DNA of 64,000 bases from Lycium barbarum (Eukaryota; Streptophyta; Magnoliopsida; Solanales; Solanaceae). A model generated the notes under the pieces. That model saw only the letters and a program-made list of their open reading frames with translations, searched no databases and was not told the DNA's origin. The stretch spans positions 76,094,307-76,158,306 of the forward strand of contig NC_083339.1 in the NCBI RefSeq assembly GCF_019175385.1, written 5' to 3'. Positions 1-9,565 of the stretch are shown piece after piece. The first letter of the stretch is position 1; each line of letters begins with the position of its first letter. A program made the position numbers and the translations under genes.

Positions 1-1793
1 GGCCGTATAAATTATACTAGCCGTATGTTAGGCCGTATATTTAGCCCAGATGGGTAACCTTCACTGGACCAAACATACGGTCCAGACATACGGTCAGTAT
101 AAAATATACGGACCGTATGTTGGTCCGTATGTTCGTGTCGGGACAGATTTTGTGTATTTAATAAGGGACCAAGTTCATTTTATTTCATTTTTCCCTTGTC
201 ACTCCCCTTCTCTCTAGAACTCTCTAGAACATTTCTCCCACCAAAATTCAAGAAATATTAGTGATCAACTGCATCAATCTAAGTGAATCAAGTGTAAGAA
301 GCACATTAAAGTTCATCCAAGCCAAGGGATATCAATGGAAGTAAACTAGGGTTTTGGTTCAAGAGAAGTATTTCAACTCAATGCTTATTCCCACACCATC
401 TAATGTAAGTTTCATGATATTTTCATGTTGTTTAAGGTATTGAAAAGTTGAAACACTTGGATTGTAAAAGGATATAGAAAATGGGTCATGAATAAGGGAA
501 TAGTGCCATTTTGAGTAGTAGTTTGGAGTGAATCATGGATATTGATATGTGGTGATTATAAGTACGCTATAAATGACATTTAGAACATGGGTTAAGTATT
601 ATATGTGAGAAAACGCGATAGTGAACTATAACCACAATTATGGAGAAATTAAAGTGAAATTGTGAAATGCGGATGATGTAGATGAATGATTATTTTTTGG
701 GTATAATATTGTGAATGTTGTGATGGATGTTGGGAGTTGATATGTAAAATGAGGAAAGTTGTATAAACAAAGGAAATGCCGCCCAATTTTCTCTGGCATT
801 AGTAAGCACGTTTATATAATCAAGTAGCTAATGTTGAAGCGAATTCCTTTGAAGGTAGAGATGTGAGCGTTGAAGGAGAACGATCAAGCGATAGAGTAGC
901 AAAGCAAAGAGGTATGTAAGACTAGTCCCTTCTTTCTAAGGCATGATTCTTATGACATGATATTCCCTATCTCTTCATGACTTTCTTACATCCCAAAAAT
1001 TATGAGTCAATCTTAGTAGAGAGCTATATACGCATATGATAAAGAAAAGAGATACGATACGAGCATGATAATGATGATGATGAATATAAGTATGAAGAAC
1101 CCTAGAGTAACATACGATGTCCATGAGACCAATGATCTTAAGTATGGTTCCATTGATGTTTTTCCTTGTGTACACTCACCTTAAAATGTTAGTGCCTTCA
1201 AGGTGAGATATGATGATTATGATCACTCCATAATGTAATCGGGGGTCACGACCTTATGTCACCCCGACATAGCCAAAGATGTCTTCTAGTTCTAATGTAT
1301 GTTTTAATGATAGATGTATAATAATGCTAAGCTATGATAAGGTTACGATAAGCTTATGATAAGACTATGATATGCCTATGAGATGTGTAATAATGATGAG
1401 TTTATGTTGATTATATGACGATACGATTCCACCGTCCCTAGTTGGCCGGACATGTCACCGCTAAGGCGGGCTGCTTGTGATTCTACCGTGCCTAGTTGGC
1501 CGGACATGTCACCGTTAAGGCGGACTGCTTGTTATTCCACCGTGCCTATTTGGCAGGACATGTCACCGCTAAGGCGGGCTGCTTACGATTCCACCGCGCC
1601 TAGAAGGTCGGACATGATCACCACTAGTGGGCGGCATATGATGGTTACCCGGACGCGGGTTAACAATGATGATTCATACGATACGATGATGTACGCGCTA
1701 TAATGATACATGTACTACGATTATGTATACGATATATGTATGAAATGTATCCACCCTTAAAAGTTATGCAGGTTGTATCTTCACCTTATGACT
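1..1793 (+). mobile_element. Partial LTR (plus orientation), Tekay-type LTR family, cut by window edge
   Basis: This is the same kind of sequence, reverse-complemented, as the LTRs at 17340-19986 and 52307-54792. In order it shows a cluster of CCGTATG / GGTCCGTA motifs (1-140), a TATA-like stretch followed by a pyrimidine-rich leader (about 150-240), the CTCACCTT...AAGGTGAG inverted repeat (about 1170-1205), and the CCGC-CTAA-GCGG hairpin repeats (1424-1640). The 5' end lies outside the window. The last ~550 nt expected from the other copies, including the three-hairpin module, are missing because the LTR of element A begins at about 1794. No coding sequence is credible here; the ORFs at 975-1175 and 1452-1703 are repeat translations. 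Confidence 0.7.
1424..1640. repeat. Four tandem 54-55 bp units with short hairpins
   Basis: Units begin near 1424, 1479, 1533 and 1587. Each carries ACCGTGCCTAGTTGGCC, a GGACATGTCACCG segment and an AAGGCGG segment that can pair as CCGC/GCGG. Related units, reverse-complemented, lie at 18053-18210, 53040-53140 and 62100-62215, always at the same place within the LTR. Confidence 0.75.
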
Positions 1794-2372
1794 TGATACA
1801 ATAACGGATACGCGGAGGCAATAAAATAACAAGGAAAGTAAAAGATAGATAGATTGACACAAGAAAATGGAATTAAAAGCAACCTAAAGGTGTATCAAAC
1901 CTAAAGACCTCAATTAATTAGCATAAACAAGCACCAACCTCTTAGGATGACCTCAAGGGAATTGAATTCCCAAGCAACCAATCCTCTCACAATCAAAGGT
2001 TCAACAAGAGCCATCCATGGCCTCTCTACAAGTTTCTCTCTCTAGAGACAACTCTCTCAAAAATCACTCATCTTTTCTTCAAATGTCAAAAGTCCCCTAA
2101 TGAAATGAAAGACAATGTATTTATACTAACTAAATAATAGAAGACCCTATTATTACATAAATGCCATTAATGAGGCAAAGGCCTTGTTTGGCTAGTCTTG
2201 TGGAGATGGAAATCTTGAATTTGCGGATGTGACCTCTTGCGTATAGCCTTCCTTACTCGGTGGCCACTTTAATGCTGTTCCATTTCCCATCCGTCCTCTC
2301 CATGCTATCATCCAAACTTTGGCTCTACGAGACGGTCCTTTAAGTGTCCTTGAGGCAACTCGTCTTGCATCA
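1794..2372 (-). mobile_element. 3' LTR of element A (non-autonomous Ty3/gypsy-like)
   Basis: In plus orientation it starts TGATACAATA and ends TTGCATCA, directly followed by a polypurine tract (read on minus: GAAGGGGAGAA). The middle (about 1855-2060) is clearly similar to 49900-50090, the 3' LTR of element B. The left border is inferred from that alignment. I could not find the matching 5' LTR on the far side, so a target duplication cannot be tested. Confidence 0.6.
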
Positions 2373-5092
2373 TTCTCCCCTTCTTGAAAAGGATTCGTCC
2401 TCGAATCTAAACCTTGAAAAACCATAAGGGAGACAAACAAAAACATACTCCTCAAGGATTGAGGGTTAGCACACAATGCAATAATCACATATTCATGCCA
2501 AGGATGAACAAACTTGTGGTACAACCACACATCTATGACAATCATGACTAACATTTGCACACATGAGGTATCAAGTAGTTGATTCCTCCAAGGTTCATGA
2601 CATAAGGGAGTAATAAAACCAATGGGTTCAAAATACGAAGTATGCCACTCGACATTGGTTCTATTTGACATGTAGAATAATGTCCAAACAAGAACACTCT
2701 CATTTTTCAAGCAAGGACTCCCCCAAGATAGTGCTCTCAAATCACACAAGGTGTCACCCGGATCAAAGGGAACGAACATCCATCTAGTGTGGTCAAGAAC
2801 ACAATCGGCTAGATCATAAGAGCCTTCTCCCACATAAGATGCACTCCCTATATGCTCAAGAATGTCATCATAGGCAAGCAAGTAATAAAGAAAGGTATCA
2901 CGTAAAATAACTTCCTCATCAATATCACTCCCCAATGTAACCTCACCATACGGTTCAAGGACAAGATTATCCAAGGGGCTACTATGAAGTTGAACATGAA
3001 AGGAAGAATTTGCAATTTCTAGACAAGAATTACCTTCCTTTGTAACACTTTCCTTCCCCACAAATGGATCACAATTCCTCAAAGGAAGATCTCCATCATG
3101 GGAAAGAGTGTCTTCATTCCATAGTGGGTTACATATCACATTATAGCCTCCAAAGGAAACTAAACGTTTGACATTACCAAACATCCCACTAGGTATTTCA
3201 CTCTCAACAGTCATGTCATCCTCAAATAGAACATTATCCTTTACAAGAGAGTAATCGATGAACAATGAGGAGTCAAACCATGTCATTTCACTCTCAAAAG
3301 AACCAATGTCATCTTTCAATGCATTTTCGCTCACATGACTATCCACATGATACACATCACCACTACAAATTGGAGTCTTATCACGTGACACTAAAGTACG
3401 ATCAAGAGACTCATTTTGACATGAAACAAACAAGGGTGAGATGTCACATTCTTTCAATTGAACAACTATATCAACATTATCACTAACTAGAGGTACATTA
3501 AACACATCACAAAGATCCTCACGTCGTGAATTATCATTACAAGCAAGTTGATCAATACAGGTTTCAACACGATTTGGTAGCATGTCAAACTCGCAAGACT
3601 TACTAACAAGATGACCACATGACATTGTACTACCAATCAATTCACAAGTGCCAACACTAGGTGGACACAAATCTATCTTGCCAGAAGAATCAATTTTGTC
3701 ATCTAAAGGATCAACTAGTGTTTGAGCACCTTCATTCGATAATGCACTATCATTCAAAGCACAAGTGTCAACACTAGGTGGACACAAATCGACCTTACAA
3801 GAAGGAACAATTCGGTCATCAATAGGATCAACTAGTGTGGAGACACTTTCAACACTGGCATTACTAATACACGGCAAAGAAACATTAGGCGTAACGCAAG
3901 GCAAACTAACTTTCATGCTTGACTTGACATTAAAATCACACAAAGATGTAGGAGTATAAGGATAAGTGATTTTACCTTGGTGTTCATGCAAGCTCCTTTG
4001 ACCAATGGAAAGAATGGTTGTGGCCGCCGTCCTTGCCTTCAAGCATGGGGCTCTCTCAAAAGAGGTACCCCTCAAAGATTCATTTCTTCTCACATGTGGC
4101 TTGGGATATTGGCTTCTCAATATCCTTTTCATGTCCTCCCAAGTCTTGATGGGATTCCTCACTTGTCTCCCACAACATTTCACATACTCCCAAAATTTGA
4201 CAAGCTTTGAGTCAAAAGTTTGAACGGCTAAGCCCATCTTCATTTCTTGTGAATAGTTGTAGCTAGCGAAGATTTCATCTATTATGGACTCCCATTCCTC
4301 ATATTCTTCTCCACTAGCTTCCCTAGCCAAGGTAGGCCATTTCACATGGGTATCTCGCACTTTTGCACTTGGACTCTTCCTAGTAAGTATGCATGGAAAG
4401 AGAAATTTCCCTTTCTTGTCCACTACAAATCGATGCCAATCTTGTTCATGTGGGATTCCATGGTTTTGGAACCAAGGGACTCCTAAACTTACATGACAAC
4501 TATCCATTGGAAGCACATCACACCAAACCTCCTCTTGGTACTCGCCAAGTGAAATGGATACCATCACTCTCTTATCAACCCAATACCCTCCCTCGTCATA
4601 ATAAGGATTTCGCCTATTCACACAAGGTAGCCTTAACTCTTCAACCGCGCGAGGGGTGATGAAATTGGTGTAACAATCGTCATCAAGCACAAGAGTTCCC
4701 TCTCTACCACACAGGTTTACCTTGGTCTCCATGAATCTCATCTTTGGAACCACCTTCTTTTGCATAGGACGACTCCAACTAGTACTCACATTCCCACTCA
4801 TGCCTCTTTGCTTCGGGTAGGAAGTACTACAAGAAGAAGCATATGTATGCCCACTAGACGTCCTTCCATAATCCACATTAGCACTTCCACTACCTCCATA
4901 GACATACCCTCCATGAGTCCTATTTGTATAAAGATTTTCCCCATAAGACCCATAAGACACATACGAAGGAGAGTCATATTTCGAGTCGCCTTCATCATCA
5001 CGATGTATAGCACAAGACTCTTCACCTTCATTATCTTCGTCATACAAAGCATAACAAGGTTCTTCTTCATCCCCATCTTCCTCATGAGACAC
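2192..5092 (-). CDS. Element A ORF: aspartic-protease-like plus gag-like protein, no reverse transcriptase
   Basis: A 966-residue reading frame. Residues ~118-236 look like a retroviral-type aspartic protease fold: a VLDDDCYTNFI segment where the usual D-S/T-G motif would be, then DVLPMDSCHVSLGVPWF, typical of plant Ty3/gypsy proteases. The active-site glycine is not visible, so activity is doubtful. Residues ~265-336 (with FDSKLVKFWEYV and TWEDMKRILRSQYPKPH) resemble a retrotransposon gag core. Protease before gag is unusual. Further on is a duplicated unit (LVDP.DD.I..S.K.DLCPPSV.TC). The C-terminus (LDSRTNPFQEGEND) runs through the polypurine tract into the LTR, as in plant Ty3/gypsy polyproteins. 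No RT, RNase H or integrase motif is present. The likely original start is ATG at 5277 in another frame (5093-5277), so a frameshift probably separates the N-terminus. Confidence 0.6.
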   Translation of the reverse strand: MSHEEDGDEEEPCYALYDEDNEGEESCAIHRDDEGDSKYDSPSYVSYGSYGENLYTNRTHGGYVYGGSGSANVDYGRTSSGHTYASSCSTSYPKQRGMSGNVSTSWSRPMQKKVVPKMRFMETKVNLCGREGTLVLDDDCYTNFITPRAVEELRLPCVNRRNPYYDEGGYWVDKRVMVSISLGEYQEEVWCDVLPMDSCHVSLGVPWFQNHGIPHEQDWHRFVVDKKGKFLFPCILTRKSPSAKVRDTHVKWPTLAREASGEEYEEWESIIDEIFASYNYSQEMKMGLAVQTFDSKLVKFWEYVKCCGRQVRNPIKTWEDMKRILRSQYPKPHVRRNESLRGTSFERAPCLKARTAATTILSIGQRSLHEHQGKITYPYTPTSLCDFNVKSSMKVSLPCVTPNVSLPCISNASVESVSTLVDPIDDRIVPSCKVDLCPPSVDTCALNDSALSNEGAQTLVDPLDDKIDSSGKIDLCPPSVGTCELIGSTMSCGHLVSKSCEFDMLPNRVETCIDQLACNDNSRREDLCDVFNVPLVSDNVDIVVQLKECDISPLFVSCQNESLDRTLVSRDKTPICSGDVYHVDSHVSENALKDDIGSFESEMTWFDSSLFIDYSLVKDNVLFEDDMTVESEIPSGMFGNVKRLVSFGGYNVICNPLWNEDTLSHDGDLPLRNCDPFVGKESVTKEGNSCLEIANSSFHVQLHSSPLDNLVLEPYGEVTLGSDIDEEVILRDTFLYYLLAYDDILEHIGSASYVGEGSYDLADCVLDHTRWMFVPFDPGDTLCDLRALSWGSPCLKNESVLVWTLFYMSNRTNVEWHTSYFEPIGFITPLCHEPWRNQLLDTSCVQMLVMIVIDVWLYHKFVHPWHEYVIIALCANPQSLRSMFLFVSLMVFQGLDSRTNPFQEGENDARRVASRTLKGPSRRAKVWMIAWRGRMGNGTALKWPPSKEGYTQEVTSANSRFPSPQD
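2392..2407 (-). other. PPT-adjacent stem-loop (GATTCG TCCT CGAATC)
   Basis: Perfect 6-bp inverted repeat around a TCCT loop, 19 nt outside the LTR border at 2372. The same position carries a hairpin with a different stem but the same loop in four other elements (12122-12143, 50514-50529, 54809-54828, 56232-56249). Confidence 0.6.
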
Positions 5093-5277
5093 ATGAGAAC
5101 CGCTCTCTTCACATTCTCCTTCAAAATGGTAATTCTCTCCTCATAATCACCATTTCCCATATAGCCCTCATATTCCTCATCGCCACACTCTTGATAGCTC
5201 CCATAGTCCTCCCCTTCGTAACTACAACCATCATCATCATAACAATCATAATCGCCACCACATGAATCGGAATCCAT
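5093..5277 (-). pseudogene. Frame-shifted N-terminus of the element A ORF
   Basis: ATG at 5277 opens an acidic, Tyr/Gly/Asp/Glu-rich frame (starts MDSDSCGGDYDCYDDDG). Its composition matches the start of the 2192-5092 frame (SHEEDGDEEEP...). The two frames overlap between about 5090 and 5150 without a splice signal, so a one-base slip is the simplest explanation. Confidence 0.5.
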
Positions 5278-6308
5278 GGAGAAGTACCTGCAAAGAACAC
5301 TTAGCAAACACGTTAGTAGTAAAGAAACCTCACCACACTCGTGTTTACACTCGTTTGTGCTCGGCTAGCACCACTCAAATGAACTCACACACTCTTGCCT
5401 TTTAGCACTCAAATGGATTGGCCAATGTTGATTCTCGATTGGATTCGGTTGATTGCAAGGTGCACAATTACTACTCGAGATCGGAATGGATTCTTGTAGA
5501 CTCAAGAAGAACGCGGACCACTCAATAAAAACAAACACACTTGAGCCAAGAAATTAACAACGAAGCAAAAACGAAGAAAAGCACGAAAGAATTGGCACGA
5601 AAGAAATGCGGACACAAGAACTAGCAAACACAAGTAGGAACAATTACTAAATGGCTACTAGTTAAAAGGCACAAGAAATTGGAATGCTAAAAGTCGGGAA
5701 ATAAATCGAATTTCGGGCCCGGGTAGGTGATAACTTGAAAAAGTGGTCTTGAAGTCCCAAATGATCCAAGGTATCAATTTGAAATAATGAAAATTTTAAA
5801 ATTTCTATACTTTTTTTTTTTTTTTTTTTCCCTACCAAAGGATTAGGGACACAAGATCATCAACTAAGGATCAAGAAATTTTGAGAATCGGAAGTGGGAT
5901 TAAAATGAAATTTGGACTTGAAAAGGTACCTTGAAGTATACGGTTGGAGCTTGACAAAATACGGTCCGTATTGTGGTTTACGGACCGTCCTTTGTGACCG
6001 TATTTAGTGATGCCCAAAACAGAATGTACCTTGCACTTTACGACCCACGAGATACGGGTCGTATTGTGGTTTACGGACCGTATTTTGGGTTTACGGTCCG
6101 TATTTAGTGATGTCCAGATGCCAGTGACCTACTATTTCAAGATCCAAGTTTACGACCCAGATTACGGTCCGTAAATTGATTTACGGTCCGTTTTTAACGA
6201 TGTTGGCCATTTCCAGTGAGCCACTGTTTGAAGATCCAAGTTTACGATTTCAAATTACGGTCCGTAAATTGATTTACGGTCCGTCTTTAACGATGTTGGC
6301 CATTTCTA
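5278..6308 (-). repeat. Leader / LTR-derived sequence of element A with ACGGNCCGT arrays
   Basis: Non-coding. Read on minus it runs into the ATG at 5277 and so acts as leader. At 5940-6300 it contains at least seven TTTACGGTCCGT or related palindromic motifs in a loosely repeated ~90-nt unit (repeats begin near 6080, 6150 and 6240). A T20 tract lies at ~5811-5830. A recognisable primer-binding site or a second copy of LTR 1794-2372 was not found, so the 5' LTR may be lost or very divergent. Confidence 0.4.
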
Positions 6309-6353
6309 GTGACACCTCAACTAAGGCTTATTCCTATTAGACACTTCAATTAT
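6309..6353. repeat. Left part of a repeat found inverted near 20395-20460
   Basis: With the inserted elements removed (6354-16963), this segment joins 16964-17000. The joined sequence is the near reverse complement of 20395-20460 (TTTAATTGGTACACTTTGAAT, then AAGTGTCTAA.AGGAA, then CTTAGTTGAGGTG). Two oppositely oriented copies of a small repeat therefore flank the LTR cluster. Confidence 0.5.
6349..6353. repeat. TSD ATTAT, left copy
   Basis: The right copy is at 16959-16963, immediately after the LTR end GTCGTGACA. Confidence 0.75.
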
Positions 6354-6574
6354 TGTTACGCCTCTCGTTTTCATCATAGGAGAACTTATGGTTTCCTAGT
6401 TGGATATGCCTTTGGAATAGAGACTCGTGCCTGAGTTTTGGAGACAACGAGTATCTTACCCCGCGTACAAAGGTACCAGCAGGTATTCCTGGTGATTTAC
6501 AGGATTAGAAGTTGAATGAACTGAATCAATGCAACCTGAACTGATTCAGGAAAATCTGCAGACACCAGTCATCG

Positions 6575-6690
6575 TCGACGGGCTGTCGACATGTCGACGG
6601 ACCGTCGTTGTGCGGAGTCGTTATATTTCTGCAGCCTTAAATCTACAGGCGCAGGTCGACGGACCATCGACACGTCAACGGGTCGTCGAA
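6575..6690. promoter_or_regulatory. Palindromic CGACGGNCCGTCG cluster upstream of a TATA box
   Basis: Several overlapping GTCGACGG..., GACGGACCGTCG and CGACGGACCATCGAC motifs occur 30-140 nt before AGTATAAATATA at about 6718. The position within the LTR matches the ACGGTCCGTA clusters of the other LTR family. Confidence 0.5.
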
Positions 6691-7959
6691 CCACACCGCT
6701 GGAACTTTTTTAGTTCCAAGTATAAATATATGATCCCACGACTTTATTTCTCATTTATCCTCTTCCAATCAGAGAAAACCCTAGTATATCTATTCCCAAC
6801 ATTTTCTATCATTATAGTGGAGATTTGGTATGGTCTGAGTCTCGTAAACCCGAGCTTGTGAAGAAGAAGGTTGTTTCTAGGGTTTCTTCAAAGTTACGAA
6901 GCTTAGGAAGTTGGAGTTGAAGTTGATCCTTGGAATCTTAGACCCCTCAAGGTATGTAAATGATTTCTACCGTTGTATTTAAGTTAATTATCAAGAGTCT
7001 TAGTGGTTTTAAGTGAAGAGAGGATACTTATGGAAGTGGTAAATTGATGAAGGGTAAGATAGTGACTTGGGGCTATTCTAAGAGATGATTAGGAATGGAT
7101 TTGAGTATATTTTGATATGTAAGTGTTGCCATTGTTGTTGTGGATATTGTGGTTGATGTTGGATGGAATGAGAAGTTGAAGGGTTGTGAGCTTACACGGG
7201 AAATGTTGTCCATAATTCGTTAAGCTCTATTTGTATTTAAAAATTGTTAGTAAACGAGGTAAATAGCCTACGTTATCTTGATTGTAGACTTACAAGTTCG
7301 AGGAGTAAAAGTTAGACGATTGGATATATTCTAAGGTATGTTAAGGCTATCCTTTATTTCTTTTGGCATGATCCTATGATATGAGCCAACAAGCGAGTAA
7401 TCGAGCTTCCATATTACTCTACTCTTAGAAGCATTTGGAGTACTTCAGTTTTGATGTTCTAGTACCCCGCTTATGATTGTCCCTTCTGTTCATGGGTCCA
7501 ACTCTATGTGTACAGTTTACTAATGCATTACATTCATTTATATATATAGACATGCATATTGACCCATGACCAGAAGGCGTTATATACGCGAATGTCAGAT
7601 GCATATGGGGTATGGGAAGCGGAAAGGCGTTATATACGCATTACCACCTGATCAGCTGGTGCACAATGATGATGATGATATATGGACCGAGCCGTACGTT
7701 CTTCGGGACTATTATATAGGATGTGGATCGGGTTGAATGTTCCTCAGCACTATGACCTATATCTATACATGTGCACGATTATCATTGAGAGCATGCATAT
7801 TATGCGCCCATAGAGGCATTGTCAGTCATACAGATTTATGCAGATACATACAGATACTAGTTCATACAAATACATGCAGATAGTTATTTCAGTTTATGAG
7901 TTCAGATTTTATTCATGATTTTTGTATATATATACATGTTGTTCTTATGCCTTACATAC

Positions 7960-8017
7960 TCAGTACATTAACCATACTGACTCCCCATTGCTCGGGGGGC
8001 TGCGTTCATGCCCGCAG
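7960..8017 (+). other. LTR three-hairpin module, copy 1
   Basis: Stem 1 TCAGTA (7960-7965)/TACTGA (7975-7980); stem 2 CCCC (7983-7986)/GGGG (from 7994); stem 3 CTGCG (8000-8004)/CGCAG (8013-8017). It lies about 530 nt from the 3' end of its LTR. Confidence 0.65.
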
Positions 8018-8280
8018 GCTCAGGTAGACTGACAGGTGGTCCGGCTCAGTAGGATCTCTATATCCAGTAGTGCTCAGTGGGCTCCATTTGATCTGAAGCT
8101 GCAGTCAGTTTTGGTATGCCACCTTTTTGAGATGTATATGCATATGGGTATGACGGGGCCCTGTCCCGTCCTTTCTACAGCTTCATTCCAGTAGATGTCT
8201 ATAGATAGTTGTATGTCTTAGTCAGTATATGTAGCAGCCTAGCCGGCTTGCACTGTTCCTTCAGCATGTATATGTGTATG

Positions 8281-8284
<4 letters not shown>

Positions 8285-8338
<54 letters not shown>
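8285..8338. repeat. (TA)n microsatellite
   Basis: Uninterrupted TA dinucleotide run inside the solo LTR. Confidence 0.95.
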
Positions 8339-8340
<2 letters not shown>

Positions 8341-8478
8341 TTGTACAGAGTTTATGATATCACCGCCATTTATGAGATCAGTTTGAGTCACTTATGGGCC
8401 ATTAATGTTCAGTATGGTGCAGATATGTGTTTAGAGGTGTTTGGTCGCTAGCGGTCAGACACTCGTCACGACTCATCG

Positions 8479-8483
8479 GTTTG
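8479..8483. repeat. TSD GTTTG, left copy
   Basis: Right copy at 16944-16948. Removing the element and one copy restores a continuous solo-LTR 3' end. Confidence 0.85.
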
Positions 8484-8904
8484 TGTCACACCCTAATCCC
8501 GCTAGGGTGTGATGGGCACCCGACACCATATCCGGAGCCGAGCGAACCCACAGACTCTCAGTTCGTACATAGTCTTTCCGGACAACTAATCAAATAGAAT
8601 GCAGCACATATTAAAACGTACTGAAATATATACATACTATAATTTTTTTTTTTTTTTTGTAGCTTTCAAATCAAACAAATCTGTAATCACACAAACTTTA
8701 TATCATAATACAAAAATGACACATCGGTTGATGGAGCCGCTTACTAAACTGACATACCATACGCACGACTCTGTCTGCAAAGTCTCTAACATTACCGGAA
8801 CCTCTAACACATATACTCTGACTCGGCAGTCCTCCAGAAGCAAATGGAGCTTGCCATCTTTGCTGGAGCATCTTCTATATTGTCTTCAACTCGTCTGGGA
8901 GTAC

Positions 8905-8962
8905 CTGCGTGGCATGAAACGCAGCCCCCGAAGAAAGGGGGTCAGTACGGAATATGTACTGA
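8905..8962 (-). other. LTR three-hairpin module, copy 2
   Basis: Stem 3 CTGCG (8905-8909)/CGCAG (8920-8924); stem 2 CCCCC (8925-8929)/GGGGG (8937-8941); stem 1 TCAGTAC (8942-8948)/GTACTGA (8956-8962). The sense order on minus is 1, 2, 3. Confidence 0.7.
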
Positions 8963-9169
8963 GTATGTAAGACAAGAATACAACAAACAGAATCATAATC
9001 GAACGAACATTACAAAATAAGTACGTTATCCAGAGTACCGAGATACTTACTTCCCAGACACAAATCATGTGTACTGATGTCATATGTCAGACGGAGTACA
9101 GAAACATATACAATGCCTGAAATACCAAAGTTGTTACCTTTAACACTTAAACCATGTATATCATTATCA

Positions 9170-9427
9170 CATACCGTACCCGGCCCGTTATGGGACTCGG
9201 TGAATGAAATCATACGTGCGAACATCATATATCATACACATACCGTACCCGGCCCGTGGAGGGACTCGGTGATAAAGTCATGTCATTCCAGTGCTCATAT
9301 CATCATGCATGCATATGCATAGACATATATATACAGATATATATACCGTACCCGGCCCTCTAGTGAGGGACTCGGTGAGTGGAGTCATACCGTACCCGGC
9401 CCGTGAAGGGACTCGGTAATGAAATTA

Positions 9428-9481
<54 letters not shown>

Positions 9482-9565
9482 GTACTCGGCCCTCTAGTGA
9501 GGGACTCGGTGAACAATGCAGTGGAGTGCGCACGAGAACGTACCCGGCCCGGGACTCGGTGAAAG
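9170..9565. repeat. Array of six ACCGTACCCGGCCC...GGGACTCGGT units
   Basis: Units lie near 9173, 9241, 9345, 9387, 9479 and 9539. Each can fold through ACCG/CGGT and CCC/GGG pairing. The sister LTR has three units (14178, 14325, 14385), so copy number has changed since insertion. A (TA)n run (9432-9476) sits inside the array. Confidence 0.75.

Larger units (their letters stand above)
6354..8483 (+). mobile_element. Solo LTR (plus orientation), main part; 10-nt remainder at 16949-16958
   Basis: Starts TGTTACGCC and ends, beyond the nested element, with GGTCGTGACA at 16958. The assembled length is about 2140 nt, with 5-bp duplications ATTAT on both sides. Features in order: CGACGGNCCGTCGA-type palindromes (6575-6690), TATA box AGTATAAATATA (about 6718), leader, GCGTTATATACGC repeats (7576-7640), the three-hairpin module (7960-8017) and a GACGGG...CCCGTC hairpin (8152-8170). 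No internal domain remains, so it is best read as the product of LTR-LTR recombination. Confidence 0.8.

Noticed and set aside
1424..1640. CRISPR-like regularly spaced palindromic repeats
   Set aside because: Units are contiguous tandem repeats with no unique spacers, inside a plant LTR.
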